Shown here: positions 25,720 to 34,418 of the stretch, in pieces
Layout: the number at the start of each line of letters is the position of its first letter
How positions within the stretch are numbered: the stretch's first letter is position 1
Assembly (NCBI RefSeq): GCF_020179475.1
Contig: NZ_JAILXZ010000001.1
Coordinates: forward strand, 1-64,000
Direction: 5' to 3'
From: Novosphingobium huizhouense
GTDB taxonomy: Bacteria > Pseudomonadota > Alphaproteobacteria > Sphingomonadales > Sphingomonadaceae
DNA length: 64,000 nt
Program-made: the position numbers and the translations under genes
Notes under the pieces: model-generated
Told to the model about the DNA's origin: nothing
Database searches by the model: none
Seen by the model: only the letters and a program-made list of their open reading frames with translations

Positions 25720-27318
25720 TCAGACGAACTTCAGCGCCTTGACCGTGCGCACGCCCTCGATCTCGGCAGCCTGCTTGAGCACCTCGGGCGCGACCGGGCT
25801 GTCGAGCGAGAGCAGCAGCACCGCCTCGCCGCCGGCGGTGCGACGGCCGAGGTGGAAGGTGCCGATGTTGGTGCCGTTCTGCCCCAGCAGCGTGCCGATG
25901 CGGCCGATGAAGCCGGGCGCGTCGGTGTTGACGATGTAGAGCATGTCACCGTCGAGGTCGGCCTCGATGCCGATGCCGAAGATCTCGACGAGGCGCGGCT
26001 GGCCGTTGCCGAACAGCGTGCCCGCAACCGAGCGGTCGCCCGCGGCGGTGCCGACGGTGACGCGCACCAGCGTGCGGTACTCGCCTTCGCGGTCGTGGCG
26101 CACTTCACGGACGTCGAGCCCGCGCTCCTTGGCGAGGAACGGTGCGTTGACCATGTTCACCGACTGCGAATACTGGCTCATCAGCCCTGCAAGCACGGCG
26201 GCGGTGATCGGCTTCTGGTTGAGCTGCGCGGCGGCGCCTTCGACCTCGATCGCGATCTTGGTCAGGTTGTCGTGCGCCAGCTGGCCGACCAGCTTGCCGA
26301 GCTTTTCGGCGAGCGCCATGTACGGCTTGAGCTTGGGCGCTTCCTCGGCCGACAGGCTCGGCATGTTGAGCGCGTTAGTCACGCCGCCGGTGGTCAGGTA
26401 TTCGGCCATCTGCTCAGCCACCTGCAGCGCAACGTTGACCTGCGCTTCGGTGGTCGACGCGCCCAGGTGCGGCGTGCAGATGAAGTTCGGCGTGCCGAAC
26501 AGCGGCGATTCCTTGGCGGGTTCGGTTTCGAACACGTCGAGCGCGGCCCCGGCCACCTGGCCCGAATCCAGCGCATCCTTCAACGCGGCTTCATCGATCA
26601 GGCCGCCACGCGCGCAGTTGACGATGCGCACGCCCTTCTTGGTCTTGGCGATGTTTTCGCGGCTGAGGATGTTGCGCGTTTCCGCCGTCAGCGGGGTGTG
26701 CAGCGTGATGAAGTCGGCCTTGGCCAGCAGCGTGTCGAGATCGGCCTTTTCGACGCCCATCTCGATCGCGCGTTCGGGGGTGAGGAACGGATCGTAGGCG
26801 ACGACCTTCATCTTGAGGCCGAGCGCGCGGGTGGCGACGATCGAGCCGATATTGCCCGCGCCGATCAGGCCCAGCGTCTTGCCGGTGACCTCGACGCCCA
26901 TGAAGCCGTTCTTCGGCCACAGCCCCGCCTGGGTCTGCGCGTTGGCTTCGGGGATCTGGCGCGCGAGGGCGAAGATCATGGCGATGGCATGTTCGGCGGT
27001 GGTGATGGAATTGCCGAACGGGGTGTTCATCACCACCACGCCCTGCGCCGAAGCCGCCGGGATATCGACGTTGTCGACACCGATGCCGGCGCGGCCGATC
27101 ACCTTGAGGTTCTTGGCGGCGGCGAGGATGTCCTTGGTCACCTTGGTCGACGAACGGATAGCAAGGCCATCGTATTCGCCAATGCGTGCGGCGAGCTGTT
27201 CCGGCGTTTCGCCGGTGATCACGTCGACGTCGCAGCCCATCTCGGTGAAGATGCGGGCGGCGTTGGGGTCCATCTTGTCGGAAATGAGAACCCGAGGCTT
27301 CTGGGGGGTCTTGGTCAT
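25720..27318 (-). CDS. serA: D-3-phosphoglycerate dehydrogenase
   Basis: First enzyme of serine biosynthesis; oxidises 3-phosphoglycerate with NAD+. A 532-residue long form. It has a substrate-binding N-terminus, the NAD-binding GAGNIGSIVATRALG, and catalytic Arg/Glu/His segments (NCARGGLIDEAAL and CTPHLGASTTEAQ). An intervening ASB domain and a C-terminal ACT domain (LYIVNTDAPGFIGRIGTLLG) come next; the latter usually mediates serine feedback. It is downstream of serC on the same strand, separated by a palindromic repeat, so the two likely share a pathway operon. Confidence 0.98.
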   Translation of the reverse strand: MTKTPQKPRVLISDKMDPNAARIFTEMGCDVDVITGETPEQLAARIGEYDGLAIRSSTKVTKDILAAAKNLKVIGRAGIGVDNVDIPAASAQGVVVMNTPFGNSITTAEHAIAMIFALARQIPEANAQTQAGLWPKNGFMGVEVTGKTLGLIGAGNIGSIVATRALGLKMKVVAYDPFLTPERAIEMGVEKADLDTLLAKADFITLHTPLTAETRNILSRENIAKTKKGVRIVNCARGGLIDEAALKDALDSGQVAGAALDVFETEPAKESPLFGTPNFICTPHLGASTTEAQVNVALQVAEQMAEYLTTGGVTNALNMPSLSAEEAPKLKPYMALAEKLGKLVGQLAHDNLTKIAIEVEGAAAQLNQKPITAAVLAGLMSQYSQSVNMVNAPFLAKERGLDVREVRHDREGEYRTLVRVTVGTAAGDRSVAGTLFGNGQPRLVEIFGIGIEADLDGDMLYIVNTDAPGFIGRIGTLLGQNGTNIGTFHLGRRTAGGEAVLLLSLDSPVAPEVLKQAAEIEGVRTVKALKFV

Positions 27319-27331
27319 GTCATGTGTCCTT

Positions 27332-27417
27332 CGTCATCCCGGGCTTGACCCGGGATCCCGCTTGCTTGCGCGGGTGGAGAAAAGGAAGCGGGACCCCGGA
27401 TCCAGTCCGGGGTGACG
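27332..27417. repeat. Intergenic palindromic repeat (MITE/REP-like)
   Basis: CGTCATCCCGGGCTTGACCC at the left is matched in imperfect reverse complement by the right end, which finishes GTCCGGGGTGACG. Arms of about 32 bases surround a short spacer. This kind of CCCGG-GACT-type element is common in sphingomonad and other alphaproteobacterial intergenic spaces. It lies between serC and serA and could act as an attenuating hairpin. Confidence 0.75.
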
Positions 27418-27434
27418 CCAAGTGATAAGCTGGA

Positions 27435-28583
27435 TCAGGCAGCCGCGAGCGCGGTCTTGGTCTCGGCGTAGGCCCAGTCGAGCCAGGGGCCGAGGGCCTC
27501 GATGTCCTCGACGTTGACCGTCGCACCGCACCAGATACGCAGGCCCGGCGGGGCATCGCGGTAGCCGGCGACGTCGAACGCGGCCCCTTCCTTCTCGAGC
27601 AGGGCGGCGAACTTCTTGATGAAGTCGGCATCCGCGCCTTCGACGGTGAGGCAGACCGAGGTCTTCGAGCGGGTGCCGCTGTCCTGCGCGAGGTGGCCGA
27701 GCCAGGCGCGTTCGGCGACGATTTTGTCGAGCGCGTGGGCGTTGGCGGTGCAGCGCGCCTTGAGGCCTTCGAGACCGCCGAGGCCCTTGGCCCATTCGAG
27801 CGCGAAGATCGCGTCTTCCACCGCCAGCATCGAGGGGGTGTTGATCGTCTCGCCCTTGAACACGCCCTCGGCGAGCTTGCCCTTGGAAACGAGGCGGAAC
27901 ACCTTGGGCAGCGGCCAGGCGGGCGTGTAGCTTTCAAGCCGCTCGACCGCGCGGGGACCGAGGATCAGCACGCCGTGGCCGCCTTCGCCGCCCAGCACCT
28001 TCTGCCAGGAGAAGGTGGCGACATCGATCTTGTCCCACGGAATATCGTAGGCGAACACGGCGCTGGTCGCGTCGGCGAACGACAGGCCCTGGCGGTCGGC
28101 CGGGATCCATTCGCCATCGGGAACGCGCACGCCCGAGGTTGTGCCGTTCCAGGTAAACAGCACGTCGTCCGACCAGTCGACCTTGTCGAGATCGGGAAGC
28201 TGGCCGTAGTCGGCGCGCACCACGGTGGGTTCGAGCTTGAGCTGCTTTACCGCGTCGGTGACCCAGCCCTCGCCGAAGCTTTCCCAGGCGAGCGCAGTGA
28301 CGCCGCGGGCGCCGAGCATCGTCCACATCGCCATTTCAAAGGCGCCGGTGTCGGAGCCCGGCACGATACCGATGCGGTGCGTGTCGGGCAGCTGGAGCAC
28401 TTCGCGCATCAGATCGATGCAGTACTGCAGGCGCGCCTTGCCGATCTTGGCGCGATGCGAGCGGCCGAGCGATTCGGTGGCGAGTTTTTCGGGAGCGTAG
28501 CCCGGCGGCTTAGCGCAGGGACCGGACGAGAAGAAGGGACGCAGGGGCGTCGTGGCCGGCTTGGCGGCGGTAAGCTCAGTCAT
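27435..28583 (-). CDS. serC: Phosphoserine aminotransferase
   Basis: PLP enzyme that converts 3-phosphohydroxypyruvate to phosphoserine, the step after SerA. At 382 residues it belongs to the long alphaproteobacterial/Methanosarcina-like branch. The PLP lysine lies in ATFSWQKVLGGEGGHG. FFSSGPCAKPPGYAPE opens the protein and NTPSMLAVEDAIFALEW is conserved. The start MTELTAAKPATTPLRPFF at 28583 is chosen because the next upstream ATG would add 40 residues without family similarity. serA follows downstream. Confidence 0.95.
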   Translation of the reverse strand: MTELTAAKPATTPLRPFFSSGPCAKPPGYAPEKLATESLGRSHRAKIGKARLQYCIDLMREVLQLPDTHRIGIVPGSDTGAFEMAMWTMLGARGVTALAWESFGEGWVTDAVKQLKLEPTVVRADYGQLPDLDKVDWSDDVLFTWNGTTSGVRVPDGEWIPADRQGLSFADATSAVFAYDIPWDKIDVATFSWQKVLGGEGGHGVLILGPRAVERLESYTPAWPLPKVFRLVSKGKLAEGVFKGETINTPSMLAVEDAIFALEWAKGLGGLEGLKARCTANAHALDKIVAERAWLGHLAQDSGTRSKTSVCLTVEGADADFIKKFAALLEKEGAAFDVAGYRDAPPGLRIWCGATVNVEDIEALGPWLDWAYAETKTALAAA

Positions 28584-28802
28584 GTAGTCTCTCCTTGCAG
28601 AGAGCACGCGCGGCGTTGGGACCGCGTGGCCCGTCGGCCGCCCTAACGGCGACGCCGGCGTTGTCAACCGCAAGGGCATGTGCGATTCTACGCGCGGCGG
28701 CACGCAAAGCCGCAGCGCGCCGCGCTTCGCCTCGTCGCGAGTTTATTTTCGCCCGGCGGATCGGGGTGGACAGGAACGGCAGGGAGAGGCCAGCGAATCG
28801 CC

Positions 28803-29531
28803 ATGGACGGCTCGTCGCGACGCGCACCCCGGATCGACCGCGCCGCTTGCGCGACGGTCAGGTTGCGTCCTCTGCACCCGCTCGCCGCACTGTCGCTCGC
28901 GTTCGGCCTTGCCGGCTGCGTCGGCGCGCCGGAGGCGCCGCAGCGCCGCCCTTCGCGCAGCGCGATGGAGACGATCGCCCCCAGCCCCGACCAGCGCCAG
29001 TGCCTCGCCAACCTCGGCCGCAGCGACGCCGCCTTCACGCCGCTGCCCGACCAGTACTACGGCGCCGGCTGCGCAACACTCGGCACCGTGCGGCTCACCT
29101 ACCTTCGCAGCGACACGGCACGGCTGCCGCTCTCGAACCTCGGACCGGTCACCTGCACGGCGGCCAACACGCTGTCGGGCTGGGCGCGCTTCGGGGTCGA
29201 CCGCGCCGCCCGGCAGATCCTCGGCAGCCCGCTCGCCCGGATCGAGACGATGGGCAGCTACAGCTGCCGCACCGTCGCCGGCACCACGCGCATGTCCGCC
29301 CACGCCACCGCCAACGCGATCGACATCGGCGGCTTCCTGCTGGCCGACGGCCGCCGGATCACCGTGCTGCGCGACTGGAACAGCCCCTCGCCCCAGATCC
29401 GCGCCTTCCTGCGCACCGTGCGCGACAGCGGCTGCAAGCGCTTCGGCACCGTGCTCAGCCCGGACTACAACGCCGCGCACCATGACCACCTGCATCTGGA
29501 AGTGGGCGGGACGAAGGCGTTTTGTCGTTAG
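28803..29531 (+). CDS. Extensin-like lipoprotein
   Basis: A 242-residue envelope protein. The hydrophobic signal PLAALSLAFGLAGC ends in a lipobox with Cys, so it is probably lipid-anchored. The C-terminal domain matches the bacterial extensin-like family, which has an M15/DD-peptidase-like metal site: SAHATANAIDIGGF supplies His and Asp, and HHDHLHLEVG supplies the second His pair. Activity in cell-wall remodelling is inferred. The start at 28803 is the ATG closest to the signal; longer frames begin in the serC promoter region. A stem-loop follows at 29538. Confidence 0.82.
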   Translation: MDGSSRRAPRIDRAACATVRLRPLHPLAALSLAFGLAGCVGAPEAPQRRPSRSAMETIAPSPDQRQCLANLGRSDAAFTPLPDQYYGAGCATLGTVRLTYLRSDTARLPLSNLGPVTCTAANTLSGWARFGVDRAARQILGSPLARIETMGSYSCRTVAGTTRMSAHATANAIDIGGFLLADGRRITVLRDWNSPSPQIRAFLRTVRDSGCKRFGTVLSPDYNAAHHDHLHLEVGGTKAFCR

Positions 29532-29537
29532 CCCCCT

Positions 29538-29556
29538 CCCCAGCCCGCTGCTGGGG
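29538..29556 (+). terminator. Stem-loop after extensin-like gene
   Basis: CCCCAGC-CCGCT-GCTGGGG, a perfect 7-bp GC stem starting seven bases after the stop codon. It lacks a strong T-tract, so termination strength is uncertain. Confidence 0.5.
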
Positions 29557-29702
29557 GGATGCCCCTTCGATGAATGACGACGGCGGCATCGCTCGAACTG
29601 GACACCCTTCCGACGCCGACCTGAGAATTCGCCTTTAATTCCGCGTATAACGCTTTACCCCTCGTCCTCCGCGGCCAAATTTCGCGATCTGGGGGCAAGT
29701 TA

Positions 29703-32700
29703 ATGGCAAATTATGTGGGTAAGGACGCAGTCGGGACGTTTCAGCTCGGCGGCAATAACGTCCGTGACGTGGCAATGAGCGCCGACGGATCGCGCGCATT
29801 TGCAACCACCACCGACGGCACGATCCAGATCTACGATCTTGCGACGCATAGCCTGGTCAAGTCGATCGATGCCGGCCGCAACTACAAGGCGATCACCGTC
29901 AGCGACGATGGCAAGACGCTGTTCGCCTTCAAGGGCTATCCCGCCAGCTCCGACGGCATGGTCGACGCCATCACTGTCGCGACCGGCGCAATCAAGACCT
30001 ACGCGATCGAAAACGGCGGCGACTTCAGCGACATTCAGGTGGTCGATGCCGGGCATGTGCTAGTCACGGGCGGAAACAAGCAGAACGCTCAGTTGCTCGA
30101 TCTCGCCACCGGGACATTCTCCGACGTGAAGGGCGCCGTCTCTTACAGCAACAGCGCCACGATGGTGCGCGACGGCAACCTGACGCTCCTTGCCGAACCC
30201 GGCATCAGCGATGGACCGCTGTTCCTCTACGATGCCCGGCGCGGCGCCGTTGTAGCCGCAGGCGACAACTATCAGGGCGGCATCTCCGGCTTCAACTGGG
30301 GCTCGGTCGCGGTGAGCGAGGCGGCCGGCTTGGCGCTGCAGTTCATCTACTACGGCACGGTCAAGGTCTACGGGCTCGACCTTAAGTGGCAGAAGGACGT
30401 CTACCTGGGCCAACCGATCGCCGGCATCGACGTCGACAGCGCCGGCAAGAACGCCTTCGTCTATTTCACCGACGGCACGATCAGCGAATATTCGCTCGCC
30501 GACTGGTCGCTGGTCGAGCACTTCACGGTTCAGACCGGCGAATCGTTCTACGGCTCGCTTGGCAGCAACCTGCTGGTCTCTCCCGATGGCAAGTATCTCA
30601 CCACGCTCGATCAGTCGCCCAATGCCGCCTACGATCTCACGCTGATCGACCTCAGCCTGCGCGACGAGGTGTTCAAGGGCACTGCCGGAGCCGACCGCTT
30701 CGCCGGCAAGCTCGGCGACGACACCTATTACGTCACCGCGGGCGACACGGTGATCGAAGACGCCAACGCGGGCTTCGACACGATCGTCACCGCGACTTCG
30801 CTGACGACGCTGCCCGCCAATGTCGAGCGGATCGTGCTGCGCGGCCACGCCGCGATCGACGCCGGTGGCAACAGCGCCGCCAACGACCTTGTCGGCAACG
30901 TTGCCGCCAACGTGCTGACCGGGCGCGGCGGCGCCGACCGGCTGTTCGGCAACGAAGGCAATGACACGCTCGACGGCGGCGCGGGCAACGACCTGCTCGA
31001 TGGCGGCGCGGGCGCGGACGTGATGCGCGGCGGCCCGGGCGACGACACTTATGTCATCGACAATGCCGGCGACGTCGTCGAGGAAACTTCGGCCGGCGAC
31101 GGCACCGACACCGTCGTGCTGCGCACCAGCTACGTGTTGACCGCCGCCTTCATCGAGAATGTCACGCTCGCCGGTTCGGCGAACATCAACGCCACCGGCA
31201 ACGCCGGGAACAACCGCCTTGTCGGCAACGCCGGCGTCAACACGTTAAGCGGTCTCGACGGCAACGACACACTCGAGGGCGGCGCCGGCGCGGACGTGCT
31301 GCTTGGGGGGGCCGGCGACGACCGGCTCGACGGTGGGACCGGTCGCGACGCGATGAGCGGCGGCGCCGGCAACGATACCTACGTCGTCGACAGCCTGGGC
31401 GATGTCGTCACCGAAGCCGCGGGCGAAGGCGTCGACGTGGTTACGGCGCGGATCAGCTACACGCTGTCGGCCAACGTCGAGCAGCTCGTGCTGCTCAATT
31501 CGGCCGACGCGCTAAAGGCGACCGGCAACGACAAAGCAAATTCGCTGACGGGGAACGCCTTCAACAACGTGCTCGACGGCAAGGCGGGCGCCGACACGAT
31601 GACCGGCGGGGCCGGCAACGATACCTACATCGTCGATTCGCTCGGCGATGTGGTGGTCGAGAACGTCGACGGCGGCATGGACACCGTCCGCGCCAATGTC
31701 TCGGCCACGCTCGCCGCCAATGTCGAGAACCTTGTGCTGGTGGGCTCGAGGGCGCTCAACGGCACCGGCAATGCCGGGAACAATCACATCACCGGCAATG
31801 CGGCAGCCAACGTCCTCGACGGCGGTGGCGGGTACGATACGCTCGAAGGCGGCGCGGGGAACGACACCTACGTGGTCGGGCAATACGGCACGACCACGAT
31901 CGTCGAGGCGGCCGGTGGCGGCATCGACACGATCCGCTCCGCCTTCGACCTCGACCTCGGCCTCTACGCCAATGTCGAGAACGCGCGCGCCACCGGAACC
32001 GCCCACACCGTCATTTCGGGCAACGATGCGAGCAACGTGCTCAGCGCCAACGACAGCGGCACCAGCCTGCTTGGCGGCGGCGGCGACGATCGGCTCGTCG
32101 GCGGCGCGGGCAACGACTACCTCGACGGACAGGGTGGCAAGGACACGCTGATCGGCGGCCGCGGCGACGACACCTACATCGTCGCTTCGAGCGACGACAC
32201 GTTGGTCGAGGGCAAGGATGGCGGGACGGACGTCGTCTACGCTGAAGTGTCGATGACTTTGCCGGACAACATCGAGGTGCTGATGTCGAGCACCGCCGCC
32301 GCAATCACGCTTACCGGCAACGCGCTCGACAACCTGATCGTCGGCAGCTCAGGCAAGGAGACGCTGTCGGGCGCGGCCGGGAACGACCAGCTGGTCGAGA
32401 TCTACGGCAACGACACCTTGATCGGTGGCGCCGGTGCGGACACCTTCATCATCACCAGCGTGAAGTCGCCCAGCGCGATCCGCATCAGCGACTTCACCGA
32501 AGGCACCGACAAGATCGCGTTCGCGAGCCAATACCTTTACGATGCGAGCTTGCGCGACGACTATCTCTTCATCGGCACGCAGGGATTCAACGGCATCGTC
32601 GGTGCACTTCGATACCAGGCGGCTGGCGCCGACACGCAAGTCCAGGTCGACATCGATGGCGACAGGGTCGCGGACATCACGCTGACCCTGACCGGCCAGC

Positions 32701-32732
32701 ACGTGCTCCACGCCGACGATTTCGTCGTCTAG
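29703..32732 (+). CDS. Large RTX (calcium-binding nonapeptide repeat) protein with beta-propeller N-terminus
   Basis: A 1,009-residue secreted-type protein without an N-terminal signal. Residues 1-320 carry WD/YVTN-like blades such as VAMSADGSRAFATTTDGTIQIYDLAT. From about 340 on, six units begin with [DN]DTYxV at residues near 340, 447, 557, 639, 720 and 821. Each unit has a NVExLVLxG strand and GGxGxDxxx turns (for example GGAGADVMRGGPGDDTY). The end (GADTFIITSVKSPSAIRISDF, then a DGDRVADITLTL stretch) resembles the serralysin-type C-terminus recognised by type I secretion. No ABC exporter is adjacent. Adhesion or matrix function is plausible; no catalytic domain is seen. Confidence 0.88.
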   Translation: MANYVGKDAVGTFQLGGNNVRDVAMSADGSRAFATTTDGTIQIYDLATHSLVKSIDAGRNYKAITVSDDGKTLFAFKGYPASSDGMVDAITVATGAIKTYAIENGGDFSDIQVVDAGHVLVTGGNKQNAQLLDLATGTFSDVKGAVSYSNSATMVRDGNLTLLAEPGISDGPLFLYDARRGAVVAAGDNYQGGISGFNWGSVAVSEAAGLALQFIYYGTVKVYGLDLKWQKDVYLGQPIAGIDVDSAGKNAFVYFTDGTISEYSLADWSLVEHFTVQTGESFYGSLGSNLLVSPDGKYLTTLDQSPNAAYDLTLIDLSLRDEVFKGTAGADRFAGKLGDDTYYVTAGDTVIEDANAGFDTIVTATSLTTLPANVERIVLRGHAAIDAGGNSAANDLVGNVAANVLTGRGGADRLFGNEGNDTLDGGAGNDLLDGGAGADVMRGGPGDDTYVIDNAGDVVEETSAGDGTDTVVLRTSYVLTAAFIENVTLAGSANINATGNAGNNRLVGNAGVNTLSGLDGNDTLEGGAGADVLLGGAGDDRLDGGTGRDAMSGGAGNDTYVVDSLGDVVTEAAGEGVDVVTARISYTLSANVEQLVLLNSADALKATGNDKANSLTGNAFNNVLDGKAGADTMTGGAGNDTYIVDSLGDVVVENVDGGMDTVRANVSATLAANVENLVLVGSRALNGTGNAGNNHITGNAAANVLDGGGGYDTLEGGAGNDTYVVGQYGTTTIVEAAGGGIDTIRSAFDLDLGLYANVENARATGTAHTVISGNDASNVLSANDSGTSLLGGGGDDRLVGGAGNDYLDGQGGKDTLIGGRGDDTYIVASSDDTLVEGKDGGTDVVYAEVSMTLPDNIEVLMSSTAAAITLTGNALDNLIVGSSGKETLSGAAGNDQLVEIYGNDTLIGGAGADTFIITSVKSPSAIRISDFTEGTDKIAFASQYLYDASLRDDYLFIGTQGFNGIVGALRYQAAGADTQVQVDIDGDRVADITLTLTGQHVLHADDFVV

Positions 32733-32745
32733 CCCCGAGCGGGGC
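32732..32745 (+). terminator. Short GC hairpin at the RTX gene end
   Basis: GCCCC-GAGC-GGGGC overlaps the stop codon of the RTX gene. The 5-bp stem has no T-tract and is a weak terminator candidate. Confidence 0.3.
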
Positions 32746-33526
32746 GCGGCGCTGGCCGCGGCGCGCCTCCGCCGTCGACGCGACCGCAAGGCCGGTACGC
32801 AGCGGGCGGGCCCACCATGCGACCACCCGGGCTCTGCAAGGATCCGACCATCGCGTCCGCCGTGCGATCGCGGGGGCGCGAGGTGCAAACGGCAAGACGC
32901 CGCTGGCGGAGGAGCGGCGACAGCGCAGCAAGCAGGGCCGCGTGGACAGGTCTCCCGGCAACGATCCGATTTCCCGACGACCGGGAAAACCGACAGGAGT
33001 GCGCAGGCGGAGAAGGTTATCGAGGGCCTGGGGTCGATGCCGAAGGCCGCGGTCGACGTCCAACCCCGAGGGCAAGGGCTCGAGCCAAAGGCAGGTCCGA
33101 AAGGCCGAGCTCAAACCAAGGGGCGTAGGCGACCTCTAATGCCTGTGGGCAGCGCCGTAGGCCGTAAGGCCACGCAGCATGTCGGCGACTACGCCGAAGG
33201 CGCCTGGCACCCCGCAAGCCGTGGGCCAATCCGGAAGCTGCGGCCAACCCCGAAAGCCGTGGGCACTGCCGAATGCCGAGGGCAATGCCGAAACGGCAAC
33301 GGAAACGGGCCGCCCGGCTGACGATCCGGACGACCCGCTCCCTGCGACCCCGGGGGGCACGGGGTAAGGCATTGCGTGCACCACGCTGTCGGCGGGCGCA
33401 GCGGCGGGTGGGCCGCGGCGTGACGTATGGTCGAACAGGCCGTTGCGCACCCCCTGTGCGCCTTGCCGCGCCCCAACCCTCCTGGGCGTTACCGGCTTTG
33501 CGATACGGCCTGCCTTCGTCCTTTCG
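32746..33526. other. Gene-free region rich in a GCCGnnGGC-like motif
   Basis: No frame shows a plausible start, ribosome-binding site and domain. From about 33030 to 33310 the text repeats a short dyad-like word: GCCGAAGGC (33039 and near 33192), GCCGTAGGC, GCCGTAAGGC, GCCGTGGGC (twice), GCCGAATGC and GCCGAGGGC. The spacing is irregular, so it is not a simple tandem array. It could be a decayed repeat family or a protein- or RNA-binding region. Confidence 0.45.
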
Positions 33527-34147
33527 TCACGCCGCGACGTCTCCCAGGCCCGCGGCCTCGATGCGCAGGCGAACCGCCTCCGCCGCGTGGCGCGCGCCGA
33601 GCTTGCCCATCATCTTCATGCGATGGATTTCGACGGTGCGCGGGCTGATATCGAGATCGCGGGCGATGGCCTTGTTGCTGCAGCCTTCGGCCAGGCGATC
33701 GAGCACTTCGCGTTCGCGCAAGCTGAGGCGCGCGATGCGCTGGCGCGCTTCGGCGGCGCGGGCCCGCTGGGCGCGGTGCGCCTCGGCCTCGCGGGTGGCG
33801 TGGGCAACCGCTTCGTTGAGTGGCCCGATCTGTTGCGGCACCGCGAGGTAATCGAGCGCCCCCGCCTTGATCGCGGTGACCACCGCGTGCGTCTCGGGCG
33901 TCTCGGCCACCGCGATCACCGGAAGCCAGTGGCCGGCGCGCATCATCGCGGCGATCAGCGCGGCGATGCCCTGCCCCGTCGGCTCGTCGTGCGCGAGCAC
34001 CAGGCCGTTCGACGGCGCGTGCGCGAGCAGCTCCTCCGCGTTGGCGTAGATTTCGGCGTGATGCCCCGCGGCAAAGGCGAGACGGGCGAGCTGCGCACGC
34101 CGGGCGCTGTCGCTATCGAGGATGTGGAGTGTGACACGTTCGACCAT
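33527..34147 (-). CDS. FixJ/LuxR-type response regulator with atypical receiver
   Basis: A 206-residue two-domain regulator. The receiver (about 1-120) begins MVERVTLHILDSDSARRAQL and contains LVLAHDEPTGQGI at the phospho-acceptor position. The conserved Lys near residue 105 is replaced in the stretch AGALDYLAVPQQI (FixJ has ...EKPF). The C-terminal LuxR helix-turn-helix is canonical: LSLREREVLDRLAEGCSNKA and ISPRTVEIHRMKMMGKLGA. The missing Lys suggests altered or phosphorylation-independent signalling. No histidine kinase is adjacent. The start at 34147 is preferred over the long upstream extension. Confidence 0.87.
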   Translation of the reverse strand: MVERVTLHILDSDSARRAQLARLAFAAGHHAEIYANAEELLAHAPSNGLVLAHDEPTGQGIAALIAAMMRAGHWLPVIAVAETPETHAVVTAIKAGALDYLAVPQQIGPLNEAVAHATREAEAHRAQRARAAEARQRIARLSLREREVLDRLAEGCSNKAIARDLDISPRTVEIHRMKMMGKLGARHAAEAVRLRIEAAGLGDVAA

Positions 34148-34195
34148 GCCCGAGAGTAAGACCCCGTCCGGACGCGAAGCGCCATTTGTGTTAGC

Positions 34196-34211
34196 TTCGT
34201 TCCGAAACGAA
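34196..34211. promoter_or_regulatory. Small palindrome upstream of the FixJ-like gene
   Basis: TTCGTT-CCGA-AACGAA lies about 50 bases upstream of the regulator start. It may be an operator, perhaps autoregulatory; nothing else in the 270-base gap is recognisable. Confidence 0.3.
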
Positions 34212-34418
34212 TTCAGCAGCCTATCGGTCGCTCCTACAGGCTTTCCCTTAGCTGGTTTTCCTCCGGAACGGATTGTGTTCCCGGCTATCGTTTGCGACGA
34301 GGGTGCAAGATCGTGGTCCATGACCCCCGATATGCGCCTTGGCGGGTCTCGCGGCGGTTACCAAGTATGGTTTGGCCCTTAACCAATCGGGCTCAGTGAT
34401 TCGGCTAAGGTATTCTAC

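Noticed and set aside
25852..27348. A 498-residue plus-strand frame opposite serA
   Set aside because: Antisense shadow of serA in a GC-rich genome; Arg/His/Val/Asp/Gly-rich composition with no motif.
29703..32732. CRISPR or tandem non-coding repeat
   Set aside because: The repetition is in-frame coding for GGxGxDxxx calcium-binding turns.
32746..33526. A short gene in the GCCGnnGGC-rich gap
   Set aside because: All frames are low-complexity, lack ribosome-binding sites, and give Arg/Pro/Gly-rich products without domain features.
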